From positions 248,001 through 312,000 of the forward strand of contig WJXW01000002.1 in NCBI GenBank assembly GCA_015832175.1: DNA of 64,000 nucleotides, written 5' to 3'. Positions 32,700 through 42,610 of this stretch are shown piece by piece; position 1 is the first letter of the stretch, and every line of letters begins with the position of its first letter. This DNA is from Paraphaeosphaeria minitans (taxonomy: Eukaryota; Ascomycota; Dothideomycetes; Pleosporales; Didymosphaeriaceae). The notes under the pieces are model-generated. The model saw nothing but the letters and a program-made list of their open reading frames with translations, was not told the origin of the DNA and made no database searches. The translations under genes and the position numbers were made by a program.

Positions 32700-34932
32700 T
32701 GAGAGCGTGGAAGGGGACGAACCAGAAGAGGAGAGGGGCGAGGAAGCGCGGGAGTCCTGAGGTACACTGAGAACTTTGAGCATGCTTAGCTTGGAAGCAG
32801 AGGAAGAGATGAAGAAGCACGAGACAACAGGGAAGGTTTGCCTCGAATGAGCAAGAGTCTTTGAGGGGATATTGTATCTACCCAATACTGGCAGTAGGGT
32901 CATGGTAGTTGCTTACCTGCTCAGTCCCTAAAAGCGCGAGACGTTATGGGAGTTTATACGGTGTCTAGCTGTTGACAATTCCACGTTTAGGCTTGGGGGA
33001 TGTGTTGGGATGGCGTATTGGAATCGGCCGAGAGGGTGGTGTGGGAGTGTGTTATTACACGGGACATTGATTCCACATGTCGTCACTGTACCTATATACC
33101 ATATTGCCGTGCGTCATTGGTGTTGGCTTTTGGTAGACGGGTGGTCCGACTTCATCCTGTGATGCTGCTACCTGTAGGTATACTTACCTGAAACATGGTT
33201 TGCAGAAAGGGCGAGCATGGACATCGAGTTTTGTTTCTTTCTCTTTTTCTTTTTCTTTCTTTCGAGGTGGGTCGGGACGGGGGTGCGGATTACCATGAAA
33301 AGACTGTGCGCGGGTAAGACATCTCGTGGGAAATGTGAGAAAGACTGTATATATGTAGGTACGCTGTGACTTTTGCTCGGTAGACGTCTACCTGATGTCT
33401 AGTCCTGGGGTGACTTGAGGTGCTATTCGAGTACGGAAATCTGAAGGTGATGCTGCATCGCTGGTGTTGACATGCACGTGAGAGCATGACTAGGTAGTCT
33501 ACCTAATTGGGTCGCTTTGCGAGTGAACCCACCACGATGAGGAAGGAGAGACCAAGAGACTGGCAAGTTACTAGTCCGGATGTGGCTAGACGAAGCGGGG
33601 CGCACCGACTTAGCCTTCACTCCGTATACACAAAGACTACAACTGTCTGAGAACACGACACCATGTCTACGGCCAGCTTGTGGTTGCAGTGCCGCAAAGT
33701 ATTCAGCGGGTATTCAGCGGCCCTTGAGTTCCCTTGACACCATGTCTAGCGGGAGAACAAGAGCGATGGACGCTTCATCTCACAGCAGAAAGCAGGCAGC
33801 AGGCAGCAGAAGAAGGCTGTCCGATTTGCAGGCCAGCGTGGAATGCCATGGTCCGGGAGTTCGGAATAGATCATGCTCGTACCAAAGCGCGGATGACTCC
33901 AGCGATAGAGCCTTCGTCTGGTCACGAAGTTGAAGACATTGTGGCTTGCAGCGATCGGATGGTCGAGGGGGTGATAGATTGCGGCTTCCAGCGATGGGAT
34001 GGTCGAGGAGGGGAGAAAAGCAAAGGTCGCGGCCAGACGCGGTGAAGCATGGATGCTCAGCTGTGGACGCGACAAGGCAAGAGCATGTCCACACGGCGAC
34101 GGGCGGGTGCATGGAAAAGGCATTCCTGGTCATTGTCATGGCATGGCGCGGGCCCACCGCGTACAGATGGGTTGTGGGCTGCGGGCTGTGGGTGTGGGCA
34201 GGTGGGCTGGCATGTTGGGCGGGGGGCTCGGGTGGGACTCGGGTAGGGCTCGGGTAGGGCCAAGGCTGCTGGGCATGGTGGGGCTCGTGCCCGTGCCCGT
34301 GCCCGTGCTGGGCGCCAGGACACGGCGCCACACACGCGCGGCTTTCGGGTCTTTCGGTCTCGACTGTTCCGGCATTCGCACGTCGACTCCCTCTGCACCA
34401 TCCACCTATACAAGACATTTGCATGCGCGCAACCCGAACCCACGTCGGCGAAACAGCGCGCTGTTGTACACCTCGAGACCCTCCCTCGCCGCCTCGCCGC
34501 CTCGCCCCGCCGTGCATATAGAAGCAGCGATCCTGCCCCCTGTCGCGCCTGCTCCATCCTGCGCGGTCGCGCCTTCCACGTCGTACGATTGTGGCCTGAC
34601 TTTGAGAAAGAGCGACCGATCAGCCCTCCAGCCCTCCAGCCTCGCGCACACGTCGGGCCTCCCGGCCTTCACTGCGCTGTGCAGTCTGCCGTCTGCCGTC
34701 TGCATCTGGCCGTCCTGCCGCGCCCCGGGCCTCTGCTGGAGCACTCGCCGGGGCCCCAGCTCACCTCTTTGCGGCTGCATGTGGCCTGATGGTCGCAGAC
34801 GCCTTCGCAGTCTTTGTTGGTAAGAGTCGCCCCTCCTTTCCGCCCTTCACGTTGCCTTGCTGCATCATCCTTGTGTCTGTCGCTGCACGCCCTGCCCGCC
34901 CCGCCCCTCCCCGCGACCTGAGTGCCGCAACC
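32700..34932. other. Long gene-poor region upstream of srbA
   Basis: 2.2 kb with no supported gene. It holds the srbA promoter and leader at the right, a pyrimidine tract near 33233-33264, GC-rich short repeats (GCTCGGGTAGG-like at 34217-34260; CGTGCC repeats at 34287-34310), and several in-frame but unconvincing open frames. Such a long leader is usual for fungal regulator genes. Confidence 0.5.
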
Positions 34933-34946
34933 ATGGCGTCGCCCTA

Positions 34947-34978
<32 letters not shown>

Positions 34979-37900
34979 AAGGCTTCGACCATGGCCTGGA
35001 GCTCGAGCGGATCGCCGTATGTGTCAGGTGCCTGCGGCAAAACATGTTGCATCCAGCCGAGTAGTGCTAACCGCTCCCAACCACGCAGGTCGGTCCCTAC
35101 TGCGTCTTCGACTCGTTCCGCCCATCCTTGAGCCCCCAGCCGAGCCGCACCCGCACCCGCACCCCCCCGCCGCACTCGGCAAGCAAAGAAAGGATGGAAG
35201 ACCCCCTCATGGCGAGCGCCTTCCAGTTCGAGGCTGCTGGAATTCGCCCTCCGTGGCTCACTACCGCTCCCGACGACTTGCCGCTTGCCGCCCCCGCCCC
35301 CAGCTGGAATGACTTTATGACATGGGACCCGAACGTGTCTCAGGGGCCTGACGTGAAGCTTAGCGGCCCCGCCTGCCCTCTCAAGCCTGAACTCCAACGG
35401 CCTCCACTCTTCAACCGCAGACACAGCTCACAGTCGCGCCATCCCTCCGTCCAAATACAGGGCACCAACCCGCCCTCCACCGCTGCCATGTTGGGCCCGA
35501 CGCACAACCCACCCTTCACCTTTGGCCAGAATCCCGAACTGCCACCCGCATTCGACTTTGACACCCAGACCCTGAGTTCTCCTCCGGTTGACGGCCACCA
35601 CCATGGCACCTTCTACCCCACCCAAATGGCATGGCCGCAACATATGGACGGCAACACTCTCTTTTCGCCCCCCAGATTCGAACCCACCGCTCTTCCCTCC
35701 GCCTCCGACCCACCGCTGTCGAACCCACCAAGCCTGCAACACAGTCACAGCCCGAGTTCCATCCACAATGCCGGGACTAGTTCTTCGTCTGGCCATTCCA
35801 CGCCAGAGCCCGCATCCGACAACCCCAAAAAGCGCAAGTCGTCCACTGACGAGGATTCTGCGCCGTCTGGGAAGAGAGAGAAGCATCTGCCACCCAAGAA
35901 GACGGCACACAACATGATCGAGAAGCGATATCGAACAAACCTCAACGACAAGATTGCAGCACTGCGCGACAGTGTTCCCAGTCTGAGAGTAATGTCGCGC
36001 GGCGCCGGCGCAAACGAGGAGGATGATGACCCCGAGGATCTCGAAGGGCTGACGCCGGCTCACAAGCTCAACAAAGCCACCGTGCTCTCCAAAGCGACCG
36101 AGTACATTCGCCATCTAGAGAAGCGAAACAAACGTTTACAAGATGAGGTCGCGACGCTGCAGGGCCGGATAGAAAGCTACGAAAAGATGGCAATATCCGG
36201 ACCTATGACACTGCACGGCCCAATGGGTACCCCGGATGGAAACAGGTATCAACACGAGGATCCCTTCACCCCCTCACATAGTATGTCCATGTCTGGTCCA
36301 CCTCAAGGAATGATCCCAGTGCCGGACCATATCGCACAGATGCGCCAAGGTCTCCAGTCGCAACCTCACTATGCACACGCATATCCGCCCTATGCCGGTG
36401 CATCACGTCCGGGCCCGCCAATGGTCAATGGCCGCCGAAACAACAGCATGGTGGGCAAGCTCATGGTTGGGTCCCTTGCCGGTCTTATGATCTTGGAAGG
36501 ACTTGGGGAACGAGAGCAGTCACAAGAGGACTCGGATGGCCGTGGACTGTTCGCTGTGCCTTTCAACCTCGCCACCATCCTCGCCCCGCGCGTGGCTTTG
36601 GGCGCCACAAGTGCACAGTTCCCGTTAGCGAAGCTCTTGCTCATATTCGGTGCCGTCTTCTGGATCATAGCGCCCTTGTTCGACTTCAGCCCGAAATCCA
36701 AGAAGAAGACGTCGAGTGCGATACATCTTGCTCGTGCGCCTTCGCTCGCATCGCCAGTGGAGGTACGACACAGAGCATGGCTTACAGCGATACAGACCGT
36801 ATGGGTTCCGAGACACAACTTTGTCCTCGAAGTGGCTGCTCTGAGCCTCAAGATTTTGAAACTCAGCACCCGAAAACTGATCGGTTGGCCCCACTATGCC
36901 TTCCTATCTGGCACTACCAAGGAGCACGAAGCTGCAAGAATCAAGGCTTGGAGCATCGCCCTAGATGCACAACTGACGGGTGGTGACGCTGAGATCAGCA
37001 AGAGCCGGCTGGTGCTGACGTTGATGGCCTCGGGTACGTTGCCGGACACGCCCGAGCGACTGATGCTCAAGTCTTTGCATCTACGCGTGCTCTTGTGGGA
37101 GCTTGCCAATGCCGGCCACGGCCTCTCTTGGATCATGGGCCATGTGAGTGCCAAGTTGGCCCAACGCTACTGGAACATGGCTCGAAGCGAACACCGCATT
37201 GCAACCAACCTTGCGTCAAAACCGGACAGCGATGCCCAACCACTGCCGGACCATCTAGCCGCTTTGTTGGAAAAAAAGTGCGACGAAATTTTCAGCTTCC
37301 CAATCATCCAACGTGCTTACAACTTGGCCTGGAATCGACCTGTCGCAGAACACACGAGTGCCGATCCGTGCGTGGACGGGGTCGTCGGAGACTCTGCCAT
37401 CTCGTCCCCCTTGGATGCACTGGCAGCATGGTACTCCAGCCTCCTGCTGAGGCAGACGCTGGCCGAGTCCCTTCACGACGGACAGAGTACGGATTCGGTC
37501 AGTGACGCACTAACCTTGTCTGCTCGCATTGCTCCTCCCAACTCCCAAGCGCATCTGCGAGCACTCGCTGCGAAAGCCGTAGTGGTCGAAGAGGACCGGG
37601 CAACCCACATCGCGGCCGCTTTCGCTGCGCTGCCGACTCCATCGAATGCGTCATCTTCCGGAACGAAATTGATCAATTTGGTGTCTGGTGCCCCAGCAGC
37701 AGTTGACGTTCGCAAAGCACTCACTCTGGCGAAATGTCTTACGCTGGTCGATTCTTCCCACGAAGAGGCTCGCCGCCAAGCCATCTTCGTCGTCAACAAC
37801 ACCTACCTTACCGAGGTGACAACAACACTGCTCAGCTTTGTTGCTGGTCATAAAATCCTTGAACGATTCATCCAAGACCCCGCGCTCCAGGCTGAGACCA

Positions 37901-38109
37901 CCTACGGCCTGGAGCGTCTTGCTGGCTCACTTCGCATGTGGGTGGGACATGACACGGGTCGTCGCAACGGTCTCGACAACAAGACTCGTGGGCGCGTTGT
38001 GAAGCGTTGTCTAGATGCAAGCAAGATGCTCGTTGGTCTAGCTGATCGAGAAGACTTTGATCCCGGATACTTCAGCTCCAGTGCCAAGGATGACGACATC
38101 TCGCCTTGA
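34933..38109 (+). CDS. srbA: SREBP-type bHLH transcription factor (SrbA/Sre1)
   Basis: Membrane-anchored sterol regulatory element-binding protein; in moulds it controls ergosterol genes, low-oxygen growth and azole response after proteolytic release of its N-terminus. Two exons, 34933-35016 and 35089-38109, give 1034 residues. A first exon with an Asp run (YDDDDDDDGDDEGFDHGLEL) is joined by a 72-base intron with clear GTATGT, GCTAAC and CGCAG signals; an alternative start is ATG 35194. The bHLH (about 297-375) has HNMIEKRYRTNLNDKIAALR, whose Tyr is the SREBP hallmark, then HKLNKATVLSKATEYIRHLE and a leucine zipper. An acidic loop (NEEDDDPEDLEG) lengthens it. Two membrane helices follow at about 481-500 (VGKLMVGSLAGLMILEGL) and 540-562 (AKLLLIFGAVFWIIAPLF). 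The rest is the fungal SREBP C-terminal domain (DUF2014-like). Confidence 0.92.
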
Positions 38110-38734
38110 TTTTGCTGCATCATTTTCCTTTTTATCATGTTACAGGCCATTCATGCGATATCCCCTGGTGTTGGTCTTTCAGTGCGTGTCGAGCATATCC
38201 ACAGCACATATGCGGCGTTGTTATCGGGTTTACAAAGACATGTGGTTTGCCAGAGAATATGTTACGAAAGATTCACGGCAGCAAATGCCGTACTGCTTGC
38301 ACACATTTCTCATATATTATTCAAACCCTCGGGGGGGATTATGTTTCAAATACGGGACCGGCAAATCGCCATTGTTGTTAGTCAACGATACCATGATGCT
38401 GTAGATTTGATCTGTCAGGCTCTCTATCAAGTCAGCGTGTATAACTTGCCGGACTGCATAGCCTACCACGGTATAGAATATGATTTTACTTGTTCTATGT
38501 TTGATCGGAATAATACTTTGACATGAAGTGAGACAATTGCGACTTTTGTGGAGGTCCGTCTTCGGGAATCGGTACCTTATCGATACCGTAGGGCTGTGAT
38601 GCCTCGGCTTCGGTCGGGAACGCATTTCCCCACACTCCAACAACAAGGCGATGCGCCCACGTATATCACCGCCGCATCTCCACAGAATGAACATGATCCG
38701 GTGACGAAATCCCAATCCCCGATCAACCTCCACA
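38110..38734. other. Intergenic region srbA to HAD gene
   Basis: 625 bases, AT-rich, holding the srbA 3' flank and the promoter of the HAD-like gene. No gene seen. Confidence 0.4.
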
Positions 38735-39715
38735 ATGGCACCTCCCAAAGCCATACTCTTCGACGTCGGCGGCGTAGTGGTACGTTCTCCTTCCCTTCCC
38801 CCCACCCACCAAGACAGCCCAGCTTCCCTGGTCTACCTAGTCTAGCACCCAGCGCCGAGCCGACACTCACTGCGCGGCCAGGTCCTCTCCCCCTTCCAAG
38901 CCATCCTCGACTACGAAGTCGAGAACCACATCCCCCCCGGCTACATCAACCACGCGATCCAGCGCGGACCGCCCGACACGGGCGCGTGGCAGCGCCTCGA
39001 GCGCGGCGACTGCCCCCTCGACGACGCCTGGTTCGCCGCCTTCCAGACGCAGCTCCAGCGCCCGCCCGTCTGGCGCGAGTACTGGATACGCTTCCACGCG
39101 CGGGGCGGCGGACACGCGGATCCCGGCAGCAACGGCGGCGACGACGCGACCGCGGAGCTGGACGCGCAGGTCCCCCCCGTGCCGCACATCGCGGCGTCGG
39201 CCCTGTTCTGGCGCATGATGCGGTACAGCCGCCGGCCCGACGCGCACATGTACGCTGCGCTCAAGCGGCTGCGGAGCGTGGGCGCCGGGCGCTGGGTCGT
39301 CGGCGCGTTGAGCAACACGGTTGCGTTTCCGCCGGGCGTCAGGGACGACGGGGGTGCCGTGTTCGATGCGGGCGTCGAGTTCCCCCGCGCTGCTGGGTAC
39401 CGGGGCGACTCGCGGGACGTTGCGGACTGGTTCGATGTCTATCTGGGGAGTGCGCGGATGGGGGTGCGCAAGCCGGATCCTGAGGCGTACAGGCTCAGCG
39501 TGCGGGAGTTGTCGCGGGTGGCTGAGGCGAGGGGGTTGGGGAGGGTGGAGGCGCGGGATGTGTTGTTTTTGGATGATATTGGGGTTAATTTGAAGGTGGC
39601 GAGGCAGGTCGGGATGAGGACTATCAAGGTGGATTTGGGGGGGACGAGGGAGGCGGTGAGGAAGTTGGAGGCGGAGGTGGGGATGAGTTTGACCGAGGGG
39701 AAGAGTAGGCTGTGA
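38735..39715 (+). CDS. HAD-superfamily hydrolase-like protein
   Basis: Haloacid-dehalogenase-fold protein, substrate unknown. Two exons, 38735-38779 and 38882-39715, give 292 residues. The 45-nt first exon supplies the whole motif I, AILFDVGGVV, so a model starting in exon 2 would lose the catalytic nucleophile. The residue two places after the nucleophilic Asp is Gly, not Asp, as in the acyl-CoA-dehydrogenase-10/11-linked and dehalogenase-like groups rather than classical phosphatases. Motif II is VVGALSNT, motif III RKPDPEAYRL and motif IV VLFLDDIGVNLKVARQVGMR, followed by TIKVDLGGTREAV. The cap domain (residues 40-130) has WQRLERGDCPLDDAWFAAF. The family call is firm; the reaction is not readable. 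Confidence 0.88.
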
Positions 39716-40062
39716 GTGGTGGATGGGTGGGTGAGTACATACGTGATAGTGGTACACGTGTGTTGATGGCCTTCCTTGCTGTTGGGTTTGGAAGATTTGT
39801 GCCTGCACAGCAGAATTGCTCTGGCGAGGGAGGTGACGACGCTGGTCGATGGCATTGGTGCAGCATACTTTGGTTCCCTCAAACTCTGCCATGGTATCCA
39901 TCTCCAGGTGTCCCTTTAGATACTCGTGGGCTACGAACGGACCCAGGGCAAGCAAGACCCGGCACACGTTCCACAATCCAGACGAACCCCGCCATGCACC
40001 AAACCATCTCCCTATCCAAAGACCTGTCCAATCCCGTCCAAACCCATCCCACCACCGACTCG
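39716..40062. other. Convergent intergenic region
   Basis: 347 bases between converging genes. The minus-strand frame over it is a shadow of the neighbouring genes. Nothing else seen. Confidence 0.4.
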
Positions 40063-40902
40063 TCATCGGCCATACGTGTACCAACCCCACCCCCCATACG
40101 CCCTCCCACCCTCCGCCGCCGCCTTCCCAATCTTCGCCGCCTCACCATTCCACCTCTCACTCGCCGTACCCCTCGTCCGCGGCCTCTGCTTGTACCCCCC
40201 ATTGCGATAGCTCCCATCCCCGGCATACTCAAACTCAAACTCCTTCCCCCGCTTCCCCACATCATCGAACCGATCCAGCCACCGATTCAAATGCGCGCGA
40301 CTGTCCCGCGCACCCGCGCTGTACGCCAGCACGATCCGGATGTGGCGCCTAGCCCCCGCGGCGCCGGGTTTCTGCGCGGCGAGGCGCGCGAGCTGCGCCG
40401 CGGAGAGGCGGTTGAGGAAGGTGACCACGTGCGCGAAGTTGTGGTTGCGGACCGTGGTGGTGATGACGGGGGCGTGGACGAGGACGGCGTCGAGGAATTC
40501 TTCGCAGAGCTGAGCGTTTGCGCCGACGAGGCCGCAGCGGGTGGCGGGGTTGCGGGACCCAGGTTTCAGGGTGGTCGAGGTGTCGGCGGAGAGGATGTGT
40601 TTGTAGATTTCGTCGCGGAGTTCGCGGGGGAGTGCGAGGAAGGGGGGTAAAGGCTGGTTTTGCGGAGGGGGCCGTGTTGGGGAGGGTTCCGCGGGGGACG
40701 AGGCGGGCGATGTGGTTTCCTTGGTCTTGAATGTCGAGGCTTGCTTTTCAGCGAAGTTTACATCGATGTTGGCGGTTTTGCGCGCACGCTTCCTGGGGGT
40801 TGGAGCATCGTTGGTGGTGCTCTTGGGTACGGCCGAAGTGGTCCTCTCAACCGGCGTTGAAGCGGGCTGTTTGCGCTTTGAACGTCTGAGTTCCGGAGCC
40901 AT
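40063..40902 (-). CDS. Hypothetical protein with LPRELRDEIY motif (F-box-like)
   Basis: Single exon; 279 residues from ATG 40902 (MAPELRRSKRKQPAS). An upstream in-frame ATG at 40974 would add 24 residues, but the sequence just after it (CAGGTGAGTATAT) looks like a splice donor, so I prefer 40902. Residues 1-85 are basic and Ser/Thr/Pro-rich with RRSKRK and RKRARK, likely nuclear localisation signals. Then comes PPFLALPRELRDEIYKHILS, the motif typical of a large group of fungal F-box-like or 2EXR-type proteins. The C-terminal part is Gly/Arg-rich. No confirmed function. Confidence 0.7.
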   Translation of the reverse strand: MAPELRRSKRKQPASTPVERTTSAVPKSTTNDAPTPRKRARKTANIDVNFAEKQASTFKTKETTSPASSPAEPSPTRPPPQNQPLPPFLALPRELRDEIYKHILSADTSTTLKPGSRNPATRCGLVGANAQLCEEFLDAVLVHAPVITTTVRNHNFAHVVTFLNRLSAAQLARLAAQKPGAAGARRHIRIVLAYSAGARDSRAHLNRWLDRFDDVGKRGKEFEFEYAGDGSYRNGGYKQRPRTRGTASERWNGEAAKIGKAAAEGGRAYGGWGWYTYGR

Positions 40903-41514
40903 GGTGGGTTTGCGTAGTGATCTTGATATGCGGGTTGGAACGACCATGGTGAATATATACTCACCTGGCGCCAAGAAGGCGCTGATGATCCTTCAGGCAG
41001 CAGCCAGGCGACCGTGGCGCTAGGACGCTTTGCAGGGTGAGAGACTACGACTTGGACACCGCTACAAGGCCGCAGGCCACAAGTGGATACTGGAAACTGG
41101 AAACTGGAAACTGGATACTGGAAACTGGATACTGGAAACTGGATACTGGATACTGGATACTGGATACTGGATGCTAGATACCGGATGCTGAGGCTACATG
41201 CCCCTGAGCATGCATTCCCAGAACCATGAATTAGTTTCAGATCATGTGAATAGATGTCAGTCCATTCGAAGCCGGGGTAAGCAAGAAGAAGCAAGACACT
41301 ATGCTAGGCGTTTCGAGCGAGCGTAATACAACTCACATTATCAGGTTCTGGTCGCATGTTAGCAGAGACGAAAGCGAAATGGAAAACGGCTGTCTCCAAA
41401 CATGCCGTTTCAGCAGCTGATGTCATCCGCGCTAACCTGGCGGGGCCTGGAGACGCAGAGCCACCATAGTCTTTCATATCCTACGAGAACACCAATCTAT
41501 CCCTCCCAACCAGC
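40903..41514. other. Divergent intergenic region with 7-bp repeat
   Basis: 612 bases between the F-box-like gene and the GFA gene. It contains the 7-bp tandem array at 41083-41175. No gene seen. Confidence 0.4.
41083..41175 (+). repeat. 7-bp tandem array (TGGATAC / TGGAAAC)
   Basis: About 13 head-to-tail 7-base units alternating between TGGATAC and TGGAAAC, then degenerating to TGGATGC and CGGATGC copies. It lies between divergent promoters. Confidence 0.93.
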
Positions 41515-42342
41515 ATGTCGAAACCAAAACCCTTCCCCGCCATCCACGGCGGCTGTTTCTGCGGCTCCACGCGCTACCGCCTAGAAACCGCGCCCCTGTT
41601 CAACCACGCGTGCCACTGCCAGGACTGCAACAAGCGCACCGGCTCCGTCTTCGCATGCTTCACGACCGTAGAAACAGAGTTCATCACGCCCATCGGAAAG
41701 ACGCCTCCGAAAATCACCACCAACGTGAGACCCACCGGCGTCGTCCAGTACATCGCTACGTGCGGCACGTGCGGCACCCGGCTCTGGGCGACGGGCGACC
41801 GGTCCACCAGCATCGCCGAGATCAACACGGGCTCCCTGGATCTGCCCGAACTCATGGAGCCCGATGTGCACGCGTTCATCGAGAGCAAGATTCCGTGGGT
41901 GCTTCTCCCCGAGGGCGCGAAGACGTGCACAGGCCATTTCGATTACTCGAAGTGGTGGCCGACGAGCAGCTTGAAGAGGCTGGATGCTGCCATCCAGAGA
42001 GAGCAGGAGAAGACGAAGCTGCAGGCCAAGGTGGTGCGGGCGGAGAGTCTGGATGCCGAGGATGAGAAGGAGGCGGATAAGACGCCTACTGCGCAGACGC
42101 CGGATGAGAAGGAGGTGGCCGAAGATGACGAGGAGTTCGAGAGGAGGTACCTTGAGACTGAAAAGGCGCTTCAGGAGAGGCTGGAGCAGTTGAGTCTGAG
42201 GTTGAAGGAGCATGAGAAGGTCCAGGGGGATGACTTGCGCTCCGACGTTGTTCAGGCTGCGAAAGAGCCGGTGAGTGAGCCACCGACAGCGGAACCGAAA
42301 GAGGTACCTGTCGTAACCGTCTCCGAAAATGATGTACCTTGA
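41515..42342 (+). CDS. GFA/CENP-V-fold zinc protein with C-terminal coiled coil
   Basis: Single exon, 275 residues. The N-terminal 140 residues are a GFA (glutathione-dependent formaldehyde-activating enzyme-like) domain with its zinc ligands: HGGCFCGSTRYRL, HACHCQDCNKRTGS and ATCGTCGTRLWATG, then INTGSLD. Family members range from possible glutathione-linked enzymes to proteins of unknown role, so the reaction is not assigned. From residue about 155 the protein is a charged helix (LDAAIQREQEKTKLQAKVV then EEFERRYLETEKALQERLEQ and LSLRLKEHEKV), a predicted coiled coil, ending in an acidic/Pro tail. Typical GFA proteins are 120-180 residues, so the tail is an extra. ATG 41515 directly precedes the fold. 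Confidence 0.88.
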   Translation: MSKPKPFPAIHGGCFCGSTRYRLETAPLFNHACHCQDCNKRTGSVFACFTTVETEFITPIGKTPPKITTNVRPTGVVQYIATCGTCGTRLWATGDRSTSIAEINTGSLDLPELMEPDVHAFIESKIPWVLLPEGAKTCTGHFDYSKWWPTSSLKRLDAAIQREQEKTKLQAKVVRAESLDAEDEKEADKTPTAQTPDEKEVAEDDEEFERRYLETEKALQERLEQLSLRLKEHEKVQGDDLRSDVVQAAKEPVSEPPTAEPKEVPVVTVSENDVP

Positions 42343-42610
42343 TTTAGTACTAGACAAGATATCGTAATGGGGTATTTTGCGACCCGCCGGAGTTGACGGG
42401 TCCAAGGTACGGGAGTTGGGATACGATACCACTGCAATTTTACGATATCCTGAATGTGTTTTTGCAGCTGTGCTGCCATACCACAACTCAGCTTGTGCGA
42501 CCTTGAGATCTCCGCGTTTCATATATTAACATGATGTGAGTGATGTGCCAACTATATCGTATATTGTACATGCTCCTCCTCCTGCGATGCTCCCAGTTGC
42601 ATCGCGGAGT

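Noticed and set aside
38867..40090. 407-codon minus-strand frame
   Set aside because: It overlaps the HAD gene antisense, is Pro/Arg/His-rich and lacks any motif; the sense gene has clear HAD motifs.
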